64,000 nt of DNA, taken from contig NZ_FOVP01000013.1 of the NCBI RefSeq assembly GCF_900115165.1, forward strand, positions 62,001-126,000, read 5' to 3'. How positions within the stretch are numbered: the first letter of the stretch is position 1; each line of letters starts with the position of its first letter. This stretch comes from Roseovarius lutimaris. Its GTDB lineage: Bacteria > Pseudomonadota > Alphaproteobacteria > Rhodobacterales > Rhodobacteraceae. The notes beneath the pieces were generated by a model, which saw only the letters and a list, made by a program, of their open reading frames with translations, was not told the origin of the DNA and made no database searches. The translations under genes and the position numbers were made by a program. Shown one piece after another: positions 8,063-15,411 of the stretch.

Positions 8063-8862
8063 CAATTCATTTCGGGGCGAAGCATGGCGACATATTCGTC
8101 CGCCAACTCTTCAGAGGTCAACAGCCCCTCAAGCCGAAGCCAGGGCGCATCCCCGGACTTGCGCAGGAAGGTGAGCGGACGATGATACATCTTGTTTTCG
8201 CCTTTATAGACGGCATCAAAATCGCGCACGACGGTAAAGATATCGTCAAACTGACCGGTCAAAAACACCCAATTGTCATGCGCATCATGCAATTTTGCAT
8301 AGTCGCGCAAGCGGCGGGGCGTGTCATATTCCGGGTCAATCGAGATCGACACCATCAGGTAATCGGGATCAATGGCCAGAAGATCTTGCTGGGTCTGGCC
8401 AAAGGTGGCGCTCATCACGGGACAGATCGTGGCGCAACTGGTGAAAATGAAATTCAAGAGCACAGGCCCGTCATATTTCATCAACTCGGCAAAGTTGACC
8501 TTGCGGGCCTGCGAGTCGCGCAGGATGACATCGGACATGGGGTAATCGTTCAGCGTACGTTTGTACTGGTAACCGTCGCGCATACCATTCTGGCTGTCAT
8601 TTGCGGCCTGGCTGCTATTCGCGGCATCCATCCCAAGATGAAGCGGCATACGATGATCTGCTGTGCCATGATCCGCGCCGTGATCGGTTCCGTGCCCATG
8701 CATTGCGTTGGTATTGTCATGAGTATGGGCATGATCCTGCCCGTGTCCCGAAGTGTGGCCTGAATGGTCGCTACCGGCAATGGCAGGCGCGGAAAATCCT
8801 ACAAGTGCCAAACCAAGGGCACAGGCCGGAACAGCACTCAGAGCAGCTCTGATACGTTGCAT
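8062..8862 (-). CDS. ioxD: SCO1/SenC copper chaperone with His-rich N-terminus (IoxD-like)
   Basis: Exported copper-delivery protein, 266 residues from the ATG at 8862 (SD GGAG eight bases upstream). A signal peptide is followed by a His-rich stretch (about 32-72, e.g. HGQDHAHTHDN) likely to bind metal. The thioredoxin-like SCO fold carries the complete copper site: Cys143 and Cys147 in FTSCATICPVM and His227 in KMYHRPLTFL. SIDPEYDTPRRLRDYA is the usual SCO signature. In this cluster it most likely metallates the multicopper oxidase rather than cytochrome oxidase, which is inference. It is translationally coupled to the cytochrome gene. Confidence 0.88.
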   Translation of the reverse strand: MQRIRAALSAVPACALGLALVGFSAPAIAGSDHSGHTSGHGQDHAHTHDNTNAMHGHGTDHGADHGTADHRMPLHLGMDAANSSQAANDSQNGMRDGYQYKRTLNDYPMSDVILRDSQARKVNFAELMKYDGPVLLNFIFTSCATICPVMSATFGQTQQDLLAIDPDYLMVSISIDPEYDTPRRLRDYAKLHDAHDNWVFLTGQFDDIFTVVRDFDAVYKGENKMYHRPLTFLRKSGDAPWLRLEGLLTSEELADEYVAMLRPEMN

Positions 8863-8892
8863 TTCAAGTCTCCGTCGAGAAAGTAATGTCTC

Positions 8893-8930
8893 AAAAAGGT
8901 GGGCATCGGCGACCAAAGCCGCCGATGCCC
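8893..8930 (-). terminator. strong hairpin terminator/attenuator between the ioxC- and ioxD-like genes
   Basis: A perfect 11-bp stem, GGGCATCGGCG (8901-8911) with CGCCGATGCCC (8920-8930), loop eight bases. On the minus strand it is followed by ACC and five Ts (8897-8893), 15 bases past the stop of the 677-residue secreted protein gene. Five Ts also follow on the plus strand (8932-8936). It should strongly reduce read-through into the SCO and cytochrome genes. Confidence 0.85.
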
Positions 8931-8944
8931 CTTTTTATGGTCTC

Positions 8945-10978
8945 TTAGTGAACCGACCACACGGCCGTGTCGTGGTGCAGAGCATCGAACTGATACATCC
9001 GCAGACGACGTGATGGCTCATAGGAGAATATAACATTCAGAGAATGCTCACCAACGCCGTCCGTGTTGACGTAGTCGGACATCGTGTCCGGCGTGCCGCC
9101 CATCGCCGAATAGAGCGCGTCTGTCCAGTGATGGTTGCCCTTCTTGAAACCAACCAACTGATCCATCGCACTGGTCAGAGGTGTCGGCGTAACCTGTTCC
9201 GGACGTACCGCATTCGGGATTGGGATTGCACCCCGACCAGCGACATGGATCCAGAAGGCGTTCCGGCCAAAGGTAAACAGCGGACCGGCACCACCAACAG
9301 GCAGGGTGTTGTGGAAGGTGTTTTCCCAACCACGTAGACCGCCGAAGTCAACCAGAACATAGGCATGACGGAAGTAGTCGCCATTCAGGAGCTGAATTTT
9401 GACTTCGTCACCGCGTTTGTCCCAGACATCCCGACCTGACATACTAACCTGAGCGATGCCATCATGGTCTCTAAGTTGCCCATAAATGGTGTTGTTCAGG
9501 AATAGAACAGTCATGTCATACCCTTCACCCATCTCATAGCCAGTGGGAAGTTGGGTACGATTGCTCCAGTCATAGAAGGCTTCGCGAATCTGCGCCAATT
9601 GCGCCTGAACGGCCGAACCGTTGAGACCACGGAAGTAGCGGCCCGGACGGCGGTTGGTCGTCATGTTCCCAAGTTCGCGGAACATCCGCCACATCCGCTT
9701 GGCCGGTGCCGTGTCGCCGATCATTTCGATCGCCGCCAGCTTGCTGGCTTCGCTTTCGCGTGGGTTTTCGCCAAAGACAGCGATCTCGGCAAAGTTACGA
9801 GGCATCGGACCATTCGGGGTCGCAAGTACCGCACGAACGTTTTCAACTACCTGAACCCGTGGCGGGTGAATACGCCAGCCCCAGTGGTAGGTAAGGTTCC
9901 AGAAGCGTGCCGGCGGCATCTTCATGTTGAGGGTGTACATCAGGCCCTCTTCCATCGGGAAGAATGTCTGATCCAGACCGACGTTCGGGATACGCGGAAC
10001 AGCAAGCCCCGCTTGAGTCAGGTCAGGCCCGCCAACATCCGAAAGGTCGAGTTCCAACGGATCATCATAAACCATCATGTACGGCGCGAAATCTTCGTGC
10101 CCACGGTTCAGGATTTTGACGTTGTACTTGATATACCACTCGTCGTCGTCATCAACCGCAATCGGGTCGATATAGGCGGTGTCAGATTCGATATGGGTAT
10201 CGTACCAGATCTGGTTGACGGTCACCGAGCGGGTTACCGGATCAACTGCCTTTTCCTTCAGACCACCAAGATAGTGCAGCAATGGGAAACCCTCGTATGC
10301 CCGATCAGCATAACGGCCCTGAAGTTCATTGCCCTCGATGATGTTCACGGCGTGACGCGCCAGACGGCGCAGGTCACCTTGGGAAACACGGCGCGGATAC
10401 CTATAGCAGTGCTGACGGCCACGGAAGTTCCGGCACACCTTGCGAGGTTTCGAAAGCACATGAATCCGGTCCATGATAAAATCGAGATCATCGGTCGGTG
10501 AGGTTTTGTCGATTTCGGTGACCACCGGATCATCATGCAGATTGTACGGATTGTCCGGCGTTGACGGCAACGTATTGATAATTTCGTTGCCGCGGCACGA
10601 TTTGATGTTTTCGTATACCGTCGGGATCAGGTTGGACGGGTTGGTCGAATAGCTGTCCCCGTTTGGATAGTCCGGATTTTCCGGAAAAACCGCCACACCG
10701 CTCGCGGTCGTGAGTTCGGTTATTGTCGGTGCAACAAGCTCCACACCATTCTCGTCCCTTACGGCGTTGTCCCGACGGGACTCGAAGGGAACGCGCGGTT
10801 GCTGTCCTGAACTGAACATATCAATACAGAACTGGTTGATCCCCGACAGGTTACCTGCCGCAGGCGGCACGGTTAGGAGAGAGTCGTCCTGCGCCGAAGC
10901 GGGGGCCCCTCCGAGAGTGGCTGCGACTGGCAAAGCCACCACCGCCGCCCATCTGAAAGATTTGAGAAACATTTTCAT
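8945..10978 (-). CDS. ioxC: secreted protein of unknown fold, partner of the multicopper oxidase (IoxC-like)
   Basis: A 677-residue exported protein with a Sec signal (VVALPVAATLGGAPASA, cut near residue 29). I recognise no domain. It has few Cys (51, 128, 182, 191; the last pair in CRNFRGRQHC), an acidic DDDDE at 276-280 next to aromatic strands, and many Trp/Tyr, like a beta-rich extracellular protein. Its place behind the multicopper oxidase matches IoxC, which I recall as an uncharacterised component co-purifying with iodide oxidase. SD GGAG lies three bases before ATG 10978 and nine before an in-frame ATG at 10972, so the start may be two codons later. A strong terminator follows. Confidence 0.7.
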   Translation of the reverse strand: MKMFLKSFRWAAVVALPVAATLGGAPASAQDDSLLTVPPAAGNLSGINQFCIDMFSSGQQPRVPFESRRDNAVRDENGVELVAPTITELTTASGVAVFPENPDYPNGDSYSTNPSNLIPTVYENIKSCRGNEIINTLPSTPDNPYNLHDDPVVTEIDKTSPTDDLDFIMDRIHVLSKPRKVCRNFRGRQHCYRYPRRVSQGDLRRLARHAVNIIEGNELQGRYADRAYEGFPLLHYLGGLKEKAVDPVTRSVTVNQIWYDTHIESDTAYIDPIAVDDDDEWYIKYNVKILNRGHEDFAPYMMVYDDPLELDLSDVGGPDLTQAGLAVPRIPNVGLDQTFFPMEEGLMYTLNMKMPPARFWNLTYHWGWRIHPPRVQVVENVRAVLATPNGPMPRNFAEIAVFGENPRESEASKLAAIEMIGDTAPAKRMWRMFRELGNMTTNRRPGRYFRGLNGSAVQAQLAQIREAFYDWSNRTQLPTGYEMGEGYDMTVLFLNNTIYGQLRDHDGIAQVSMSGRDVWDKRGDEVKIQLLNGDYFRHAYVLVDFGGLRGWENTFHNTLPVGGAGPLFTFGRNAFWIHVAGRGAIPIPNAVRPEQVTPTPLTSAMDQLVGFKKGNHHWTDALYSAMGGTPDTMSDYVNTDGVGEHSLNVIFSYEPSRRLRMYQFDALHHDTAVWSVH

Positions 10979-11005
10979 AGTCTCCGTTTTAATACTGAGC
11001 TGGAA

Positions 11006-11021
11006 CCCCGGTAACCCGGGG
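11006..11021. repeat. short intercistronic GC hairpin
   Basis: CCCCGG (11006-11011) and CCGGGG (11016-11021) form a perfect 6-bp stem with a 4-base loop. It lies between the SCO-like gene and the 677-residue secreted protein gene. No T run follows on either strand, so it may act as an mRNA stability or processing element rather than a terminator. Confidence 0.4.
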
Positions 11022-11029
11022 CCAGTGAC

Positions 11030-11806
11030 TTAGACTTCGCGATTGTGGTTGCGCGGGTCGGTTCGGTCAAAGACACGCGGCCCCGCTCGGCGGAGCTTTT
11101 CGCCCGGCTGAAGCGCAGGTTGCGGCATGACCCAAGTCACCCGTTCGGCAGCATCGTCAGGGCGGATGTCATAGGGGAAGGTGCCCCACAGACCCGCCTT
11201 GCCGTTGCCGTAAAAAACCACATCAACCTTGCGCTTGCCGGGCAGTGTCGCATGGCTCATGCGATACATACGGAAGGCCAGATCGGCACAGTGTTGCGGC
11301 GTTCCCGTCAGAAAATGCCAACCTTTGGGCGCGTTCAATTCGCGCGCGTAGGCTGCCATCCGGCTGGGCGTGTCATGTTTGGGATCGCGGGTGATCGAAT
11401 AGACGAACACGTCCCGCCCGACCTTGTCGCCCAGCTCGTGCACGACCTTCGCAATGCTGCGGGTGATCGGCAGCTGCTGCTCGTCCCGGAGGCTCATGAA
11501 GTGCATCATCACGACCTTGTTCTCGATGAATCCCTCGTAAAAGGACATCCCGAGACCGTCCTGGTTGACCATCATCACGTTGGGGAACGAATCCCTCACG
11601 TTCTGGTCGATGACTCCGCCGCTATCGATGGGGTTACACAGAATCGGCGTGTCATTGGGGCCTATCCCTGTGGCTGCGTTTCGCAGCCGGGCACGGGCCT
11701 CTGCAGCCGCGGCTGCCGCACGTTCCGACGACGAACCCGCTGTGGTAGTAAATCCCACCGCTGCGGCAACCGGAAGTCCGGTCAAAAATTGACGTCTGTT
11801 AGTCAT
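11030..11806 (-). CDS. ioxB: SCO-like exported protein lacking the copper-binding cysteines (IoxB-like)
   Basis: A 258-residue protein with a twin-arginine signal (TNRRQFLTG), so exported folded. The thioredoxin/SCO frame is recognisable: MHFMSLRDEQQLPITRS occupies the usual CxxxC position, and YSITRDPKHDTPSRMAAYA matches the SCO signature. The two copper-binding Cys are replaced (Asp108 and Leu112 by eye alignment). It therefore cannot bind copper in the classical way and may be a folding partner or a redox-inactive chaperone for the oxidase. It lies 42 bases downstream of the oxidase, with SD AGAGGAAAAG. Likely in one transcript with its neighbours. Confidence 0.75.
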   Translation of the reverse strand: MTNRRQFLTGLPVAAAVGFTTTAGSSSERAAAAAAEARARLRNAATGIGPNDTPILCNPIDSGGVIDQNVRDSFPNVMMVNQDGLGMSFYEGFIENKVVMMHFMSLRDEQQLPITRSIAKVVHELGDKVGRDVFVYSITRDPKHDTPSRMAAYARELNAPKGWHFLTGTPQHCADLAFRMYRMSHATLPGKRKVDVVFYGNGKAGLWGTFPYDIRPDDAAERVTWVMPQPALQPGEKLRRAGPRVFDRTDPRNHNREV

Positions 11807-11848
11807 GTCTTTTCCTCTCGTCTTTCAGAGAATTCCTGTACGGCGGGC

Positions 11849-13741
11849 TTAGTCACCCTCACCCTGCTCAACGATGTCCCAACGGATCATCATGGCATGG
11901 TCTTCGTGGACAACGTTGTGACAGTGCATCACGTGCTTCCCGAAGAAGTCGCGCCAGCGGCTGTAGAACGTAACTTCGTCTCCAGGTCCAAGCGAGACCA
12001 CGTCCTTGCGGGCACGCTCTACCGCGCTCGGCGGACGACCGTTGACCTCAAGAATCTGGAACTCTTCGAAGTGGGTATGGACAGGATGGGCCCAAGTGTT
12101 ACCTTCGTTGCGGAATGTCCAGATTTCGGCAGACCCCTGCTCGATTTTGGCATCCACGCGGTTGGGATCCATCAGGCGACCGTTCACCGTCCACAGACCG
12201 TTGTCATAGTCAAAGACAAACAGACGCTTGCGGCGGACTTCCGACATGCGGATTTTGGGAAGCTTGCGCATCTTGGCAGGAATTTTCGACGGATCAGCAA
12301 CGTCACCCGCTTTGCAGCGGAATTGCATCACCGGCATCATGTTATCCTCGTCAAGCGTATAGCCGGTCGGGCCTGCGCCATCCGCACGGATTTCCATGTT
12401 GTTCCAGACTTCGACCTTGTCGCCATCGCCATACTTCGAGAAGTCGACGATCACGTCAAAGCGGTTTGCAACCCATAGCTCGAACGACGGTTCGACCAGA
12501 GGAGCCTCAAGCATGTTACCGTCATTCGACAGGATAACCCAGTCGTCATAATAGGGCTCGCCGCCATCGGCGGGTATGACCTTGAGAAGCATCGTGTAAA
12601 GACGCGACGGACCGCCGTTCAGGAAACGGAAGCGGTATTTGCGGCGATCCACATCCAGATAGGGCTGGATGATGCGGTTCACGGTGATCTTGTCGCCAAC
12701 CATACCCTGCGTGGTATATTGCAGGCGGTTGGGTCCGAAATCATCCAGAGCACCCTGGAAGTTACCCACATCTTCGAGCTCGTCCTTGGGTTCCGGATTG
12801 GGCGGATCATTGTCATCGGGGTGGAAGAAATCCCAGATCACCTGACCGTTCGGCTGGAACTGCACGTCATGCAGGATCAGCGGAATGTCGTAATCGCCCG
12901 ACGGCAGATTGAAGGCCCGCGGGTTCGGATCGTTTTCATTGTTTGAATCACGCTCATCAAACAGCAGGTAGAACCCCGAGAAGCCCGCGTAAACGTTGGT
13001 CGCGGTGAAATCCAAGCGGTGATCGTGATACCACAGCGTGTTCATGATCTCGGTGTTATCAAACCGCCACCCATCGGGCGAACCCGCAGGGAAGTTGGCA
13101 TAATGGTGATCCCAGAATTCGCCGGGGTTGAAGAAATCCTGCGGAATACCGTCAGATTCAGACGCGGTATGGCCGTTGTGAAGGTGGATCGTCGGCGAGG
13201 GCAGCGCGAAGGTCACATTGCCAGTGCCAACAGGGGGCAGAAGGTTGTTGCGACGCAGAAAGACCGCTTCGCCATAGTTCGACTTATAGGTTTCACCCGG
13301 CGTGATGCCGTTAAAGCCCCAGTGCCAGGAGCCAACGTCCGGGTTACCGTCACGACCAACAACACCCTCGGTGCCATCGCCATACGGGGGCTGCCAGTGA
13401 TATTTCCAGCGGAATTCCGTCATCACCTCTTCGTAGTGATTGACCGGCGGGAAATCGTCGAACCGCTGATGGCGGTCAGGCTCGATCGGCGGATCGTATG
13501 ATGAAGGGTCAATCGGCTGCGCCGTTGGCATAATGTTGAGCGGCGCTGTAAACGGCTCTACATCGGGGCTTGGCGAGGTGACGATGCTCGGTTGAAAATT
13601 GTCAGGGAATACCAGACCGTCTTGAGCCAAATTTGGGTCGCCTAGATCCGGCCATTGCTTGATCTCGGCCCCGGCCTGCGATGCTACAGCCGTAGCGCCC
13701 GCAACACCCAGGCCAAGCTTCAATGCTTCTCTTCGTTTCAT
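11849..13741 (-). CDS. ioxA: Tat-exported multicopper oxidase, probable iodide oxidase IoxA
   Basis: A 630-residue three-domain multicopper oxidase. The Tat signal is MKRREALKLGLGVAGA. All copper motifs are present: HLHNGH (186-191), WYHDH (237-241), HPVHTHF (552-558) and HCHNVVHEDHAMM (606-618), giving the type 1 site with Cys607, His612 and axial Met617. The family (CotA, bilirubin oxidase, FtsP relatives) couples one-electron substrate oxidation to O2 reduction to water. Size and gene order fit IoxA, which oxidises iodide to iodine in Iodidimonas and Roseovarius; this rests on memory of that locus. Manganese or phenol oxidation are alternatives. SD GGAGG is seven bases before the ATG. The flanking T2SS genes suggest secretion beyond the periplasm. 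Confidence 0.75.
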   Translation of the reverse strand: MKRREALKLGLGVAGATAVASQAGAEIKQWPDLGDPNLAQDGLVFPDNFQPSIVTSPSPDVEPFTAPLNIMPTAQPIDPSSYDPPIEPDRHQRFDDFPPVNHYEEVMTEFRWKYHWQPPYGDGTEGVVGRDGNPDVGSWHWGFNGITPGETYKSNYGEAVFLRRNNLLPPVGTGNVTFALPSPTIHLHNGHTASESDGIPQDFFNPGEFWDHHYANFPAGSPDGWRFDNTEIMNTLWYHDHRLDFTATNVYAGFSGFYLLFDERDSNNENDPNPRAFNLPSGDYDIPLILHDVQFQPNGQVIWDFFHPDDNDPPNPEPKDELEDVGNFQGALDDFGPNRLQYTTQGMVGDKITVNRIIQPYLDVDRRKYRFRFLNGGPSRLYTMLLKVIPADGGEPYYDDWVILSNDGNMLEAPLVEPSFELWVANRFDVIVDFSKYGDGDKVEVWNNMEIRADGAGPTGYTLDEDNMMPVMQFRCKAGDVADPSKIPAKMRKLPKIRMSEVRRKRLFVFDYDNGLWTVNGRLMDPNRVDAKIEQGSAEIWTFRNEGNTWAHPVHTHFEEFQILEVNGRPPSAVERARKDVVSLGPGDEVTFYSRWRDFFGKHVMHCHNVVHEDHAMMIRWDIVEQGEGD

Positions 13742-14043
13742 GCTTAGTCCTCCAGCAGAAAAAGCTCGCGAATATTACTTGTGTCACACGCCAGACATGA
13801 CGCGATCGCCCTCGCGCCAAATATGCCGCGAGTAAGAAAGGCCAGTGACCCCGCTTGCAGAGCGGCTATTACGCCGCCTTATTTTAAGGTTCGAGCCGAG
13901 GCTCGAGAGGTGAGATTACAGGCCGGTAGAGTGAGTAATGTGTGGCCCGCGCAGATCAGTAACCTGCGAATTTTGGTTCAATAGCTTTAGAGCAAATGCT
14001 CCTTTATTCCGCGCACAAAGGCCGCACGGGTTCGCCGTCAGTT

Positions 14044-14090
14044 GAAATGACAAAGCGCGTCGAAATGACACTATTGTCAGGGACATGACA
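14044..14090. promoter_or_regulatory. cluster of TGACA motifs, candidate operator
   Basis: GAAATGACA occurs twice (14044-14052 and 14062-14070), 18 bp apart, and a third TGACA follows at 14086-14090. The middle one forms an inverted repeat TGACA-CTAT-TGTCA (14066-14079). Spacing near two helical turns and the dyad suggest a regulator binding site controlling the oxidase cluster about 300 bp downstream. No regulator gene is adjacent, so the protein is unknown. Confidence 0.4.
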
Positions 14091-14150
14091 GCATAAAACC
14101 GCTCACCCGACAACGGTAACATTTGCGTGATAAGCCCATCAAAACGCTTT

Positions 14151-14172
14151 GAGCGCTTCCTTTGAAGCGCTC
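14151..14172. repeat. perfect 9-bp inverted repeat
   Basis: GAGCGCTTC (14151-14159) and GAAGCGCTC (14164-14172) are perfectly complementary across a CTTT loop. Each arm contains the small palindrome AGCGCT, so it could be a two-site operator (LacI-family operators often look like this). It could also be a terminator on the minus strand, where AAAGCGTTTT follows. The evidence does not separate these. Confidence 0.5.
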
Positions 14173-14236
14173 ACTTTACACAACCTATTGTTAAGTATTG
14201 GTTTATTTGGACTACATACAGATCATGGACAATCCG

Positions 14237-14285
14237 AAAAAAACCTAACATCAGGTTATATGGAAGCTGGAAATCACTTTTCCAG
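14237..14285 (-). terminator. tandem hairpins ending in a T run, probable gspC terminator
   Basis: On the minus strand, a 7-bp hairpin (CTGGAAA at 14267-14273 with TTTCCAG at 14279-14285) is followed by AACCT-GATGTT-AGGTT (14257-14242) and five further Ts (14241-14237). This lies about 130 bases past the gspC stop. The second stem is short, so termination strength is uncertain. Confidence 0.5.
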
Positions 14286-14416
14286 AGGCACGGTGAGAAA
14301 AGTTATAAACCTTTCCTGAATGTATGCAACCGTAGGAGGTATTGACATACCAATCACAATCCAGAGGCTTTACCTTCACGTAAAACGCGAATCTCTGTCC
14401 GGCGCACTCGCCAACA

Positions 14417-15223
14417 CTAGCCGCGCCCCGTGATCTTGACTGTAATCGTGCGACGCTGACCCTTGCGCAGAATATCAACCGCAAATTCATCGCTGCTGCG
14501 CAAAATCTGTGCGGCATTGGCAAGATTTTCAGGATCTGAAACTGAATACCCATTCACCCGGAGCACCATATCGCCGCGCTGCAACCCGATAAGATCATAG
14601 ACCTGGCCTTCACGCACCCAGAGGATTTCGGGGAACTTTTCGCCCTGCCCACCATTGGCGGCCACCATGCGAATACTGCCCGCGCGCCCAAGCACGCGAC
14701 GCATGTCACGCCCTGAAAGCGCAGCTATGGGCAGATCGACATTGTCGCTCTCGACCGAGCCATTGGACATCATGCGGGCCATCAATTCGTTCGCGGTTTC
14801 CTCGAACCGGATCAGAACACGCTTGTCGTCGCGCTCGATCCAGACGCCGTTGGCCTCGATCTCGATCACCTGCTCACCACCGATAAGCCGATCCCCGGCG
14901 CGCACAAGCACATCGCCATCCGAGGCGGTCATGATCGCCCAGGCGTCCTTACCCCCGGCGACAAGTCCGACAAGGCGGTATTTCTCGGCCTTCGCGGGGG
15001 GGGCTGGGGCGCGGGGAAGATCGGGCACATAGGCATCAAATACCGGCGGCCATTCTGTCGGCAGAGCCTCAGGGGTGGCGGCCTCGACGGCGGCAAGCGC
15101 CGCTCCGATCTGGACCGGAGGCGCCCCTTGCGTGTCCTTTGACGCCAGCACAAGCGCAAGCTGTCCACCACCATAGCCAAAAGCGACGGCGGCGGCGAAG
15201 GTCAGCAATCCAAGCCCGCGCAT
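14417..15223 (-). CDS. gspC: type II secretion system protein C with PDZ domain (GspC)
   Basis: GspC links the inner-membrane platform to the GspD secretin and helps select substrates. From the ATG at 15223 it has 268 residues: one membrane helix (about 3-25), a Pro/Ala-rich linker, the HR domain (about 80-145, RLVGLVAGGKDAWAIM then VLVRAGDRLIGGEQVIEIEA), and a C-terminal PDZ domain (about 200-265, LIGLQRGDMVLRVNGYSVSD). An upstream TTG at 15244 is less likely. It is separated from the rest of the gsp genes by the oxidase cluster. In most T2SS loci gspC adjoins gspD, so this placement is unusual. Confidence 0.9.
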   Translation of the reverse strand: MRGLGLLTFAAAVAFGYGGGQLALVLASKDTQGAPPVQIGAALAAVEAATPEALPTEWPPVFDAYVPDLPRAPAPPAKAEKYRLVGLVAGGKDAWAIMTASDGDVLVRAGDRLIGGEQVIEIEANGVWIERDDKRVLIRFEETANELMARMMSNGSVESDNVDLPIAALSGRDMRRVLGRAGSIRMVAANGGQGEKFPEILWVREGQVYDLIGLQRGDMVLRVNGYSVSDPENLANAAQILRSSDEFAVDILRKGQRRTITVKITGRG

Positions 15224-15411
15224 CGGATCAGATCCGGCCAGCAATGCCGCGATCGGCGCGGTCGGGATACGAAGGCATCATCAGCACGTTTGGTGGTCCC
15301 TTTTGACGAATGGGGCGGGGATCATGTAAAATCACTTGCGATAGTGGCTGGAATAATACCCCGGCGCGCCCGGCGCGACAACAGGCGATGACCGCCCCGA
15401 GGCCAAGGGCC

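Larger units (their letters stand above)
13742..14416. promoter_or_regulatory. long AT-richer regulatory region upstream of the oxidase cluster
   Basis: This 675-bp gap between gspC and the oxidase gene holds no convincing open frame. It is visibly richer in A/T than the genes around it. It should contain the oxidase promoter (toward 13742) and the end of the gspC transcript (toward 14416). It contains a GTGTCACAC near-palindrome at 13781-13789, a group of TGACA motifs at 14048-14090, and several hairpins at 14151-14285. I could not place -35/-10 boxes with confidence. Confidence 0.55.

Noticed and set aside
14342..14347. TTGACA on the plus strand, a possible -35 box
   Set aside because: No fitting -10 box follows at 16-18 bp, and the sequence downstream is the antisense of gspC, so no plus-strand gene needs it.
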